A program made the position numbers and the translations under genes. From NCBI RefSeq assembly GCF_020526085.1, contig NZ_CP084875.1:124001-188000 (forward strand): 64,000 bases of DNA, given 5' to 3'. Each line of letters opens with the position of its first letter. Position 1 is the first letter of the stretch. The notes below the pieces were generated by a model. The model was not told the DNA's origin and did not search any database. It saw nothing but the letters and a program-made list of their open reading frames with translations. Below are positions 17,801 to 26,396 of the stretch, piece after piece. This stretch comes from Klebsiella africana (GTDB lineage: Bacteria; Pseudomonadota; Gammaproteobacteria; Enterobacterales; Enterobacteriaceae).

Positions 17801-19051
17801 GTACACCTGGTCCCGCTTAACAAGCTCTGAGCCGTCCTTGAAAACGGAAACAGATGGTTCATCAGACAGTATGAGTTTAGATTCCGGTTCGGTATAACTG
17901 GAATCATTGCCCGCTGTATTAGACACAGAATATGTTGCAACGTAAGAAGCGCTGGCCAGATCGCTTATATCAAAAAAATAAACAAATTTACCCGCAACTT
18001 CCTGATATCCGGCGACAGGTTGAAGAGTTCGACGGGACGGAGTTGACCAAATTTTGTTAAAATTAAGCTCCGTACCATCATCTAAAGTAACTTTTGTCAT
18101 TGGAGAGAAGCTACCATCAGGAGCAAGTGTGAGCGACATTGCAGCAGGTTTCCACCAGTCATTGGTATCTGACCGGGCAGGAACCGAGACAGCGACAGCG
18201 ATCGTCTGCGGAGCAACGTAGATATCTTTATCTCCGATCTTGAATGACCGAGCTTCTTTAGAGACGTTCCAGAAGGTATTGTCTATCGCTGGAGCGCGGT
18301 AATCCCAGCTTAATCTCACCTTAGAGGTTACTGGTGGGGAGAAGTAATTATTGAACGAGTTTAAGGTTACGCCTACATCCCTGCTTCCGAAATCGGAACT
18401 CCCATCACTGATGCCTACGCTTCCGGTCGTTATAGAACATTTTGAGGCTCCTGCAGCAATGGCGCAGGATGTCCCAGAACCGACAGACGCGACCATATCG
18501 TAGTCTCGGGGTTCAACGGTTATATCAATATTTGAGAGTGTCTCGTTTTTAATGTATGACGTCAGTGTTGAACCGGAAGAACCGTTGCTCATTGAACCTT
18601 TTATAGAAGTAATCACAGGAGCTACAGGCGGAACAGTCTTGAAGTTGTACTCCCCTTCCTTGACTATGACTTTTTCACGTTCTGAGCCCGAGTAGTAAAC
18701 GATTTGCCATGGAAGTTTGATATCCCCAGCGATGGCAGGGATGCCCTTCAGGGAGAATCCATTAGCAATCGGCATACCGGAATTATTAGGTAACCATTCA
18801 AACACACATTTCAGGCTACCAGCCGTACTTTTGACATTAGGATCAGAGGACACCTCGCATCCCTCAGATACCGGAATAGCTGTAACCGTACTTTCTTTCA
18901 CGAAGGCCGTATTTACTTGTGAACTGGTAGAAAATTTGACATCTGGTAACGACGTCTCCAGGGTACCGGAAACCATTATCGATTCTGCGTTTGAAAAAGC
19001 ACTGAACACAGAACAGAACATCAGGAAAGAGATTTTATTAATTCTAGTCAT
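14807..19051 (-). CDS. large secreted Ig-like (Big-type) surface protein, 1414 aa
   Basis: A 1414-aa protein with signal peptide MTRINKISFLMFCSVFSAFSNAES. The rest is beta-rich with repeated Ig/PKD-like modules; the last reads PNTPPTCNLTYTETQLSWAFTAKCSDPDGKISSY with D-D-SGDSATS, typical of PKD/Ig folds. No membrane anchor or LPxTG is visible. IncHI plasmids are known to encode large bacterial Ig-like proteins that affect conjugation, and this gene lies between transfer blocks, which supports an extracellular role in donor-recipient contact. It has its own terminator and probably its own promoter. Two dispersed palindromes lie inside (15843, 18084), both read as KVT[LF]-type codons. Confidence 0.8.
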   Translation of the reverse strand: MTRINKISFLMFCSVFSAFSNAESIMVSGTLETSLPDVKFSTSSQVNTAFVKESTVTAIPVSEGCEVSSDPNVKSTAGSLKCVFEWLPNNSGMPIANGFSLKGIPAIAGDIKLPWQIVYYSGSEREKVIVKEGEYNFKTVPPVAPVITSIKGSMSNGSSGSTLTSYIKNETLSNIDITVEPRDYDMVASVGSGTSCAIAAGASKCSITTGSVGISDGSSDFGSRDVGVTLNSFNNYFSPPVTSKVRLSWDYRAPAIDNTFWNVSKEARSFKIGDKDIYVAPQTIAVAVSVPARSDTNDWWKPAAMSLTLAPDGSFSPMTKVTLDDGTELNFNKIWSTPSRRTLQPVAGYQEVAGKFVYFFDISDLASASYVATYSVSNTAGNDSSYTEPESKLILSDEPSVSVFKDGSELVKRDQVYFLNEIVIAAFQGEEGVADIKSVVIDNVMASYTPTNVKGIYRLKPMPSLETNKVHTLTVVAENVNGISKTYSIDFTYMPMTFTLKSIESASTIYGYVRPYTSLVTQQSGNTCKIFSTEEDAQAFLSQFGTAVYGTACYVQWNNVPSGLEFYSKSKVPGLTGYFSKVGDNVLDYNVYVINTKGSKAIATHNRKTVKAVEPFAPEISYKMSKTVETLGKDTALVYITGGDAAKVLAKSVPANVVLTTKVEGQDAETKTYKNKSGGDTPVTYSERIKVPAAPLWTQTNVNIEASYENEASIKSSSVLKVYTVPNFSIRAYMKVAERKSATSLKVPVSVNIGQWNNSCNCTLYDASTMGQWDVVVYKVTSKWVTDEETGKDVSVTERTPLTGDLPVNSEGIATGELNMDDLTLGSHRIIAVATVRSPFKDFVLKRETSTTSIRVYKGANLEGGLSKSLIVGRVPLSAMVSFRTKSTDDYDSLSPTEWQMSSNNGSTWNTLEDMTGLRSVSIKQKEVGKWLYRAKLTNKYTGKVSYTDNLTVVAYREPKPVISVGKVLEGHSIPVTLTDNNEDVQGSAVEVQWSEDGEEWTEGGVKYMITSSEVPKYIFAKVRYTETDEMAGKSAWKETRARVTVIKHKKLSVKVEGNSQVEVGKKVTLQGTYTNPNIEYSSDAKVVQEWVLPDGSVKQGGGLLDTVLTEDMLDERGYATFTYQAYMPEAKDRTIAKRKISVKSWVYKFPEPRLNTKLKYTMIPSELTVSVSGVDVSYPGVVFTQDWQYDKNVMTLSSDNNGTKVFQVTKSGTHTLTYVLKDNRNNEARVDYTFIVNEQSPMEISVTPKYSNKFMRAPLDLSLRSSVKLAHSADSIDNVTFKLNGKPVDGGKNYWSQTFENIMEGSYKLEMDVVSTQGQRGVVVVDFDVIPNTPPTCNLTYTETQLSWAFTAKCSDPDGKISSYVWKVNDQVRGVFGSTATLSKAQNKGKLVVSITAYDDSGDSATSFITLNN

Positions 19052-19178
19052 GGAACGCTCTGATCGTAGTTATGCCATAGTTACATCTAATGTATCCTAT
19101 GAACCGAGCGTATTTTTCCCATTAAGGGAAGTATCTTCATTGAAATTCCCGTAAAACGGGAATGGCTGGACAGAAAAG

Positions 19179-19718
19179 TTACTTTTGTAGTTGAGCATTT
19201 GCATTAAGACGCATGCACGTTAGAACCGCGTCAGATGGAACCCCTGGATTTCGGGCCAGTATGACGGATAAGAGGAAAAGACCTAAGCGAAGGCAGGCGG
19301 CAGGATCAATACTAATTTTATGTATAAAGTTAATGTCTCGCTCGTCTTTGTTGATAGCTACAACGCCCCCCTCCAACATTGCTGTGGATTTACCATCAAA
19401 AGTAACTTTTACGTTTTTGTAGACTTGCTTATTATGGTGCTTTGTTTTTTTATCTTTCAGAACAGCCTCACGAGTAAGGCGAAGAAACGCCATACACAAA
19501 GCGATCACTTCATCATCACTCAGCTTTGTTGAAAAGGCCTTTTGCCCAGTCCAGTCAAACGCGCCCGGCTTAGATGCTAAAGGCCCAGCAAGGATAAGAT
19601 TCACACTGCCATTTGTCTCAGAATAATTGAGCTCAAGTGCAGTCTTGCCGGAATTAAATACCTTTTCATTTCGGTAAGGTTGATGCTGTGGAACATCATT
19701 ATTTATATTTTCCACCAA
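19179..19718 (-). CDS. hypothetical protein, third gene of a small operon
   Basis: A 179-aa soluble protein without signal peptide. The N-terminus is polar (MVENINNDVPQHQPYRNEK), then NYSETNGSVNLILAGPLASK and a helical DDEVIALCMAFLRLTREAVL segment. The start overlaps the previous gene by 16 nt, so translational coupling is likely. Its last codons are K-stop inside a dispersed palindrome (19175-19185; the TAA is the centre), and a second exact copy lies inside at 19399, read as KVTF. No family recognised. Confidence 0.65.
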   Translation of the reverse strand: MVENINNDVPQHQPYRNEKVFNSGKTALELNYSETNGSVNLILAGPLASKPGAFDWTGQKAFSTKLSDDEVIALCMAFLRLTREAVLKDKKTKHHNKQVYKNVKVTFDGKSTAMLEGGVVAINKDERDINFIHKISIDPAACLRLGLFLLSVILARNPGVPSDAVLTCMRLNANAQLQK

Positions 19719-20107
19719 ATATGTCCTTCACCTTCGTTGATTAAATCCTTCACCAGACCAATGTATGTATTCCCTCCAGACTGCTTCATCGCAAAAATAT
19801 AAGCACTGGTCTCTAGCATTAGATAGTCTCCCGATGGAGCACCAGGTGGAACCTCTGTAGAGCTAAGACTTTTAATGTACTCCTTTTTAACAACAGAAGG
19901 AATGTTGTTTATCATTATTGTTTTTTCATCAACGATCTTAAAATTCATACTGGTTTCAGCGCCCGCCAGACTTACGGCATGAACCGAGTTTTGCTTAAAG
20001 CTCGACAGGCTTGGTTTATTCATAGTTAGAGAATAAATACCTAGCAGGGTAATAAGTGGAACTATGAAGAAACTAACTTTTTTAATACTCACTATCTTCA
20101 TCGTCAT
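19703..20107 (-). CDS. small membrane-anchored hypothetical protein
   Basis: A 134-aa protein starting at MTMKIVSIKK; GGGGG lies 6-7 nt upstream, which favours this start over ATG 20185. One N-terminal membrane segment (VSFFIVPLITLLGIYSL) suggests an inner-membrane protein with a periplasmic domain of ~110 residues. It overlaps its neighbours by 26 nt and 16 nt, so the three genes form one coupled unit. A near match of the palindrome (AAACTAACTTT, 20070) covers codons for KKVSF. Function unknown. Confidence 0.62.
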   Translation of the reverse strand: MTMKIVSIKKVSFFIVPLITLLGIYSLTMNKPSLSSFKQNSVHAVSLAGAETSMNFKIVDEKTIMINNIPSVVKKEYIKSLSSTEVPPGAPSGDYLMLETSAYIFAMKQSGGNTYIGLVKDLINEGEGHIWWKI

Positions 20108-20540
20108 CAAATCCCCCTTGGGTCTGGCATGCAGTAATGTAAAGAATTCTAAGTTGATGTAGGAAATTTTCTGCTGTAGCACCACCTACAAATGTTATCA
20201 TTCTGTTAATTCTGATGCCTGCATCTTCAAGCTCAAACTCAGCTATTCCACAATCCGACATTATTGTCATTGTGTTTTCATCTGGGTCTTCATCAAGCGA
20301 AGGGGGTATAATAATGGATAAGATAACAGTATCTACTGGAGCTATTTCCCAATTGTGTTCCTCTCGGGCCATAGGAATTATCTGAATAAAATACCCATCC
20401 AGGATCAAAGAAAGTGGATTGCGGGTGTTGTCAGCAAACCCAAAATTACTGGTTGCTTCTTCGAAGTTTAAGCCAGAGCGCTCAATAATCTTGAGAAGTT
20501 CCTGCTTTCGTACCCCATGGTAAATCATGCCATCTGTCAT
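20082..20540 (-). CDS. hypothetical acidic protein, first gene of a small operon
   Basis: A 152-aa soluble acidic protein (C-terminus GGFDDDEDSEY). The order of short strands and helices (GVRKQELLKIIERSGLNFEE, LILDGYFIQIIPM, RINRMITFVGGATAENFLHQLRILY) is reminiscent of the YbjN/type III-chaperone-like fold, but similarity is too weak to name a family. It heads a three-gene unit transcribed toward the large Ig-like gene. Confidence 0.6.
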   Translation of the reverse strand: MTDGMIYHGVRKQELLKIIERSGLNFEEATSNFGFADNTRNPLSLILDGYFIQIIPMAREEHNWEIAPVDTVILSIIIPPSLDEDPDENTMTIMSDCGIAEFELEDAGIRINRMITFVGGATAENFLHQLRILYITACQTQGGFDDDEDSEY

Positions 20541-21223
20541 CTGTAGTTACTCATGTGCTTTGATGGATAGTGTGTCGCTAAAAATCATACCAAAAACAAA
20601 GTATTCCTACCTCAGCCAGAGTGAGAAAAAGTTAACTTTCGCTCTGAACCTGTAGGTTTATCTAATCTTAGCTTAACATGTAAGCTACCGATATCTGCAC
20701 CGCTCATAATTCTAAGGGCTCGTATTATTCACTTGTTGAACTAGATCATCAATCGAAAGGAGCTCATTACAACGCGCCAAAAGTTACTTTTATCAGAATG
20801 CACGCAATTTAGCTCGAATAAGAATCTGGATTGTGATTTGGTAACAGGATCTTTAACTTTAGCAATCAAAGTATGCCTTGCTTTTACATTGCAGTATCAC
20901 CATTTAAATCAATATGTTATAACGAAACACCAAGTGTTTGATAACATGCCTTTTCACTGGATCTGCGCTTACAAATGTGGCACTGAGGCAATTCTTTAAC
21001 CTTGGAAAGAATGAGTTAGCCCGCGCTGGAGGTCAGACCTTTGGTTGCATTTAAACCGAGTGTGTTACATGCCTACATGGGAATGATTCTCATCAACCAT
21101 TAAAAAGTCACTTTTACATAAATCTAACAATGTACTGAAAAAAAATATTGTAAAAATAGCTTTTTTCCTCTCTGGCGACGTCATCACATCCCTCATAAAT
21201 GTATGATCACACAGAGGTGATAA
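20541..21223. promoter_or_regulatory. divergent promoter region with three palindrome copies
   Basis: A 683-bp gene-free stretch between two divergently transcribed units. It carries AAAGTTACTTT (20780), AAAGTCACTTT (21114) and an even-spaced variant AAAGTTAACTTT (20628-20639). The sequence just upstream of 21224 includes GAGGTG as a ribosome-binding site for the phosphatase-like gene. No gene longer than ~40 codons with a plausible start was seen. Confidence 0.55.
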
Positions 21224-22027
21224 ATGACTATTCTTTCAAATCTAAGTATTGACCTTACTGATTTTACAGGACGAATTCTTATCGTCAGTGACCTTTATGG
21301 ACATTTTGAACTGTTACTCAAGGGCCTTTCAAAACTGACCCAGTCCGGAGATGAGGTGGTTGTTATAACTACTGGTAATTTATTTGACTGGGGCCCTTCC
21401 CCCTGTCAGTTGCTTGAGGCAGTGGTTTACAAAAAATTTGGTGACAGGAAAGTTCATTTTTTCACTGTGGTAGGTTTTCATGAATTACTTATGACTGATG
21501 CTATTACTCAAAAGTACCTTAAAACCTTCAGGTACTTTCCGGATACACATACTCGTAAACACTGGAGAAGTTTAGGTGGAAGCTGGCATGACTCTTACGA
21601 CCAGATTTTGCTTGAACGTGATATTTATAAAATCGATTACCCACTGGTAATAAATCTCAAAACAAAACTAGGAACATACATAATTGGTTCGTCAGATATC
21701 CCCCACGATGGTGGTAACTGGAACACTCTCATGGCAACCTTGAACAAGTTGGATAACCAAAACTTACGCATTATGGCGAGTAATATAACCAGAACTAGGT
21801 ATTTTCTAGAATCAGGAAAGACAATAGATGATATATCGCTTGTAGTATTAGGGGTGCATCAACCTGATCAATTAAAACGAATTCTCACAGGGCAAACTGA
21901 ACTAGCTAAATCAACCTTGTGTCTGTTCCCTAACAACTGGGATGGACTCTCAAATGCACCACTGGATTTCAAAATTCGATTTCTTGACATCACTGAAAGT
22001 GAATATGGGAGTTGCTATGAGTTTTAA
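21224..22027 (+). CDS. lambda-type metallophosphatase homologue with degenerate active site
   Basis: A 267-aa protein whose length and landmarks follow phage lambda Ser/Thr protein phosphatase: ILIVSDLYGHF for VGDLHG, TTGNLFDWGP for VGDLVDRG, VVGFHELLM for RGNHEQMM, HWRSLGGSW for HWLLNGGGW, YIIGSSDIP for YVICHADYP. Several metal ligands are changed: His to Tyr, Asp to Asn, Asn to Phe and His to Ser, and the RG arginine to Trp; the catalytic His of GNHE is kept (GFHE). Dephosphorylation by the usual dinuclear-metal mechanism is therefore unlikely, and a binding or regulatory role is more plausible. It is first of four coupled genes; the next start overlaps its stop. Alignment is from memory of the family. 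Confidence 0.8.
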   Translation: MTILSNLSIDLTDFTGRILIVSDLYGHFELLLKGLSKLTQSGDEVVVITTGNLFDWGPSPCQLLEAVVYKKFGDRKVHFFTVVGFHELLMTDAITQKYLKTFRYFPDTHTRKHWRSLGGSWHDSYDQILLERDIYKIDYPLVINLKTKLGTYIIGSSDIPHDGGNWNTLMATLNKLDNQNLRIMASNITRTRYFLESGKTIDDISLVVLGVHQPDQLKRILTGQTELAKSTLCLFPNNWDGLSNAPLDFKIRFLDITESEYGSCYEF

Positions 22028-22733
22028 GAATTTAGCTTGTGTTATCTTATTGTTTCCAAAAGCAAGCTACGTAATGGCAGGCTCTCAGCTCCAGCTAAGT
22101 TCTGATGTTATGGTTGACCAGAAAATGAAAAACATTGTTGTCCAAACAAGTTATTTTAAAAACAAAATTGACAACACAAAATTTATTCGAATTAGCAATC
22201 ACACAAGATCATTCCCATTAATCCTCTCCTTACCGGAAATTAAATACTCTGTAATCATAAAAAATGGCCACAGTACGCTTCTCTCAGAAGATGATGGCAT
22301 GATTTGGGTAGAACCTGGGAGTAACGTCATACTAAAAATTAAAGAAGCTGAAAAACTCTACGATTTCATTCCAATAGTCTACATTACAGGGAAGAAGAAA
22401 CCAAACGTACTTACTGTTTTACCCGGTAAAGCAATTAGTGCTGCAAAAGAGACAAAGCTAATTGAATATAAAGTTTCTCCAAATCAAAAAAGAATGTCTC
22501 ATAATGATAAGGTTGTTAAGTTATCAGGCTTTGGTAATATAAATAAACTGAAGAAAGGTTTTTATGAAGTACAGGTCGACAAATTTACTTCTGTGAGCTT
22601 TGATAAGGAGGCTTTTATAATTACCCGAAATAATATGCTTGCGGGATCACAATATTACACTAAAAATATTGTTGCCTATCCACATGAAAAAATAATAATG
22701 AACATTAGCGGAGAAACTCATGTTGAAAAATAG
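22017..22733 (+). CDS. exported beta-rich protein, possibly chaperone-like
   Basis: A 238-aa protein starting at MSFKNLACVILLFPKASYVMAG, a probable signal peptide. The start overlaps the phosphatase-like stop by 11 nt, and an ATG at 22005 is an alternative. The mature part begins SQLQLSSDVMVDQ and continues with alternating strands (FIRISNHTRSFPLILSLPEI, GMIWVEPGSNVILKI, DFIPIVYITGKKKPNVLTVLP), a pattern that resembles pilus-chaperone N-terminal domains, but no diagnostic Arg/Lys pair is certain. Its stop overlaps the next start. Periplasmic location is inferred. Confidence 0.65.
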   Translation: MSFKNLACVILLFPKASYVMAGSQLQLSSDVMVDQKMKNIVVQTSYFKNKIDNTKFIRISNHTRSFPLILSLPEIKYSVIIKNGHSTLLSEDDGMIWVEPGSNVILKIKEAEKLYDFIPIVYITGKKKPNVLTVLPGKAISAAKETKLIEYKVSPNQKRMSHNDKVVKLSGFGNINKLKKGFYEVQVDKFTSVSFDKEAFIITRNNMLAGSQYYTKNIVAYPHEKIIMNISGETHVEK

Positions 22734-23220
22734 TCTGATGTTCCTTGTAATAATTTTACTAACAGCTTGTCACCACACACCCGGATGGCATAAAACGCTA
22801 CCTGCGATTAACTTTAGCCCTGTTAAAACAGTTGAAATGCCAGGGAAGGTTACAGGGAAATATTCTGTTCGCGTAGTCAATGCAGGTATCGACGTATATA
22901 TTATAATTGACAATGGTTATAATGAGTTTATGACTGTAGATAAACTTTCCTTATACGGAAATCGTTGCGGATATGAGTCTCAGGGGGAGTTGCTCATTCC
23001 TCCCGCTACAGTCAGTACATATATGGTTCCTAATGTAGCATTATTAGGTCTGTGCTATACAGATGATATAAAGTTAATTTTCATTAACAATACATTCAAT
23101 GGTTTGTCCAAGGATAAGAAGGATACAACTGTCCCTATTGAAGTGATGATGCAGTTTAAGCTTACTTCTGCTAAAGAAAAAGAGGAATTTAATGATGTTA
23201 TTTATAGCTCGTGGAATTAA
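22720..23220 (+). CDS. small lipoprotein
   Basis: A 166-aa protein with signal peptide MLKNSLMFLVIILLTAC; the lipobox LTAC places the lipid on Cys17, with His after it, so outer-membrane sorting is expected. Two further Cys (NRCGYES, LLGLCYTDD) could form a disulphide. It overlaps both neighbours (14 nt and 29 nt), in line with a single translationally coupled unit. No family recognised. Confidence 0.75.
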   Translation: MLKNSLMFLVIILLTACHHTPGWHKTLPAINFSPVKTVEMPGKVTGKYSVRVVNAGIDVYIIIDNGYNEFMTVDKLSLYGNRCGYESQGELLIPPATVSTYMVPNVALLGLCYTDDIKLIFINNTFNGLSKDKKDTTVPIEVMMQFKLTSAKEKEEFNDVIYSSWN

Positions 23221-23608
23221 AAAAGTTTGCTTAGCTGGATTCGCTATTGTTCTGACAACAAGTGCATCATGGGCCTTTACCTATACGATTGACTCAAATC
23301 CCCAAGGAGCTGTAGTCATTAATGTGATCACAAAGGAAAGAATGGGTTTGACACCAATTAAAGTGGATATACCAGATACACAGGAAGGAAAAACATTTGG
23401 TATCCTTTACAAAGACTACCGAAATGTTGCCCTCATGATATACAAACCAGCGCCAACCGCAGAGAGAGCTTTTACTAATAGTCCACCCGTTGTGGTCACT
23501 AGCGCTCTTCCTGGTGAATATCCCTTAAGTGTAAATATTGATGAAGTACGGGATAAAGTTGTTGTGGATTTGCGTCCAGTCATGTCACAACCTGTTACTT
23601 TACAATAA
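23192..23608 (+). CDS. exported PEGA-like protein
   Basis: A 138-aa protein with a signal peptide ending near SASWA. The mature sequence FTYTIDSNPQGAVVINVITKERMGLTPIKVDIP follows the PEGA-domain pattern (SxPxGAxVxxxxxxxGxTPxxV), a short beta module found in surface and periplasmic proteins. AGAGG lies just before the ATG. It is last of the four-gene unit and stops before a terminator shared with the convergent traC gene. The PEGA call is by pattern only. Confidence 0.7.
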   Translation: MMLFIARGIKKVCLAGFAIVLTTSASWAFTYTIDSNPQGAVVINVITKERMGLTPIKVDIPDTQEGKTFGILYKDYRNVALMIYKPAPTAERAFTNSPPVVVTSALPGEYPLSVNIDEVRDKVVVDLRPVMSQPVTLQ

Positions 23609-23630
23609 AAAAGGGGCTTATGCCCCTTTT
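23609..23630. terminator. bidirectional rho-independent terminator
   Basis: AAAAGGGGC / GCCCCTTTT stem with a TTAT loop, A-run upstream and T-run downstream, between the convergent PEGA-like gene and traC. Confidence 0.88.
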
Positions 23631-23634
23631 CTCT

Positions 23635-26352
23635 TTAAGCAACCTGCCTTGTTTTCATGCCTAACTGTACTAGCTCTTCTTCATAAACCCTGTCAATTGC
23701 TTCGGCATACGTATATCCGTCATTAACAAGGTTCCATATTTTACGTCGGTCAGCCGGGTCTGTAGTAAAACAAAGCTCCATTTTACGATCAACATAAAGA
23801 CGGACGATTTGTTGCACGTTCTCAAAACGAATCATAATCTCTGAAAAAACATACTTTACAGTCCTGATCATCTTCATCCGTTCATATTCTGATGCTGAAG
23901 CTGAAATATATTTATTTTTCTCCATTGAATCAATCGCCTCTGGGCTCTGCTTCATAATAAATTTCCATGGTGAGTTGTTGGCTATCGCTACACCGATTGG
24001 CGACTTGTAGAAGTCTTCGAAGCTCTGTGTAATACAGATCCCTGCACAGTTTGTTTTACGGAAACGACGCCATGCTGCTTCAAGGAATTTGGTAAAAAAG
24101 TTAACAGCAGTATCATCACCATTACTTTCGCCGATATACTCCCAGGCCTCATCAAGTATAAACAAACGACGACGACCATCCTTTTTAATAAACATAGCAT
24201 GCTGTGCCGCCTGGATTATCGACATTAACACAACCCACTGAAGATGTGGTGTAGGTTTGAGTTCTTCAAGTTCAAGTACAATGAAGCGGCTATTAAAATT
24301 AATGGGTGGCAATGATGTTGTAAACCTCCTACCGTAAATGCCGCCTTCACACCAAGGTCCAAGTTGAATGCCTATATCTTTAATTTCTTGTATCTCATGC
24401 TTCATGCATTTTTTAGCGAAGCCAGTAACTGAAGGAAGATATCCATCTTCAGGGCTATTTGATTCCTCAGCAATAAGACGAATCATTTCTGCTTCCTGTA
24501 AAGAACTAATGTTACCATTACTTGAAGCCATTAGTTTTAGTTGATTCAGAACCATGATTGTTTGAGCAATAATGTCTGATTCTTTACTTTCTTCACCTGA
24601 ATTTCCCGTTAACCCCTCCAATGATTCATCTCCTGTATATTTTCTCACCAGGAAAGCGAAAGGGTTAAGAGAAAAGGTAGCGTCAACTCCAAAATCAATA
24701 AACTGAGAGTCCTCAAATTGCTCAGCAAGCCCTTGATATGAACGTCCGATATCAACAACAAACACCTGAGCACCATCTGGTGACGCATTAAATTTGCCAT
24801 TCAGGTCCAGAGGCGGATCGTATTTATCTGCCGTAAGCAGACCTCTAATATCATCAAAATGATAAAGCGGATTTATATGCTCGCCAGAACAAAGATAGTT
24901 GAGAATAATGTTGTTTGCTGCAAATGATTTACCTGCCCCTGAGGTAGCCCCTACGCATACGTTATAACTGGCTGAAGTTTCGAAAATATCAATCATAACC
25001 AACTGCCCCTCGCGGGTTACAAATGGAATGACTGGATTTGTGGAGTTTCCTTTCCACGGGCCAAAGATAGGAGCTAGGTGAGCCGCACCCTTATTAGTCA
25101 TTACATCACCACGATCCATATCTCTAAAAGTCGACGGATCATTACATAAAGGTAAAGCCGACATGACACCGGAAAAACAAATGTAACTATCATCAGCCAC
25201 AACGATTTTTTTCTCGCTGTAATAGTTAATTAGACTTTTTGCAGCTATTTTCACTTTTTCCAGTGTATTATCCATGACGATAAATGTCATGTAAGTTTGT
25301 AGTAGTTTAGCTTTATCCTCCAACTCTCTAGTCAATGCCGAGTAATCCTTGTCCATATCGGCAAGGCGAGGAAGATATTTTATAACAATAGGTATTTTTG
25401 ACTGATTATCTGTTATCGCTTTATAACGAAGATACTCTTTCTGTATTTTCTTTTGATGTGGGAATTGTATACAGAAGTTGATAATAAAAGGAGAGAAAAT
25501 GGTTTTGCTTCCAGTCATCCAGTCAACAACCAGCTCGTAAACAGCACCAAAGTTGACATATTCAGGGAATTTTGTCATCGACAAATGCTTAAAATATCGT
25601 TGAGCTGTCTCATCATCATCAGCAGACAATGACGCGAAATAATCCTCCCCCACCTCATATTTCCTTCCTGGAATGTTGACCTGATTATTTAATGGCATTA
25701 ATGTACTAGCTTCAAGTCCACCATATTTCCATCTGGAGTCTTTTCCGGGGTTTAATATTTTATCAACACTGTACAACCATGTATCAGCATTACCAACAAT
25801 TGGTGACAAGGTTAAACCTTCTAGTTTAGATAGAAGGTCTTTAAAAAGGCCATCCAGTTGCATGGATTCGGATTCATTAGGAGAAAAACCTTTAATAGGT
25901 ATCCTAACCGTTACCCACAACTCGAAATTCCTAAGCTTCAAATCATCAGCTTGCGTGATCTTAATGCCATCAGCTTCTTTCAAAGGCTCATATTGACTTT
26001 TTGTCAGGTAATCCAGTGAGTATACGGTAAGAAGATCAGCTTTTTCATTATCCCTACCTCCCATCCTGTTACCTCTGCGACGTAACCAACGGGACAATGA
26101 TATGTTGACATCCGGTAAAGCGGCCAGTGTCATTTGCATAATGGACTCCGCAGGAAAATCCATTTTAAACAGATCCGTCAATAGGTTTTGTTGGTTATCA
26201 TACAATCCAGGAGAAGGGTTGCAGACAAAAAAGAAACCTACCGCGTTATCTTCCAGCAAAAAATAAGGGGCATCCACCATTTTGTCGACCACGGGAATGA
26301 AATGCCCTAAGTTATATCTTTCAAGTTCTTTTGCGAGACGTGAATTGTTCAT
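23635..26352 (-). CDS. traC: TraC/VirB4-family conjugation ATPase (TrhC-like)
   Basis: A 905-aa cytoplasmic ATPase that powers pilus assembly. Walker A (GATSGAGKSF) is near residue 470, Walker B-like LFILDEAWEYIG near residue 740, and the intervening VDIGRSYQG and WRRFRKTNCAGICITQSFEDF stretches are typical TraC/VirB4 features. F TraC is ~875 aa. It is last in the 23.6-33.1 kb pilus operon and stops 5 nt before the bidirectional terminator. Strongest family call in the transfer block. Confidence 0.96.
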   Translation of the reverse strand: MNNSRLAKELERYNLGHFIPVVDKMVDAPYFLLEDNAVGFFFVCNPSPGLYDNQQNLLTDLFKMDFPAESIMQMTLAALPDVNISLSRWLRRRGNRMGGRDNEKADLLTVYSLDYLTKSQYEPLKEADGIKITQADDLKLRNFELWVTVRIPIKGFSPNESESMQLDGLFKDLLSKLEGLTLSPIVGNADTWLYSVDKILNPGKDSRWKYGGLEASTLMPLNNQVNIPGRKYEVGEDYFASLSADDDETAQRYFKHLSMTKFPEYVNFGAVYELVVDWMTGSKTIFSPFIINFCIQFPHQKKIQKEYLRYKAITDNQSKIPIVIKYLPRLADMDKDYSALTRELEDKAKLLQTYMTFIVMDNTLEKVKIAAKSLINYYSEKKIVVADDSYICFSGVMSALPLCNDPSTFRDMDRGDVMTNKGAAHLAPIFGPWKGNSTNPVIPFVTREGQLVMIDIFETSASYNVCVGATSGAGKSFAANNIILNYLCSGEHINPLYHFDDIRGLLTADKYDPPLDLNGKFNASPDGAQVFVVDIGRSYQGLAEQFEDSQFIDFGVDATFSLNPFAFLVRKYTGDESLEGLTGNSGEESKESDIIAQTIMVLNQLKLMASSNGNISSLQEAEMIRLIAEESNSPEDGYLPSVTGFAKKCMKHEIQEIKDIGIQLGPWCEGGIYGRRFTTSLPPINFNSRFIVLELEELKPTPHLQWVVLMSIIQAAQHAMFIKKDGRRRLFILDEAWEYIGESNGDDTAVNFFTKFLEAAWRRFRKTNCAGICITQSFEDFYKSPIGVAIANNSPWKFIMKQSPEAIDSMEKNKYISASASEYERMKMIRTVKYVFSEIMIRFENVQQIVRLYVDRKMELCFTTDPADRRKIWNLVNDGYTYAEAIDRVYEEELVQLGMKTRQVA

Positions 26353-26396
26353 ACTGTTACCTTACATTCCGTGGAACACTATATTTATGCGTGTGG

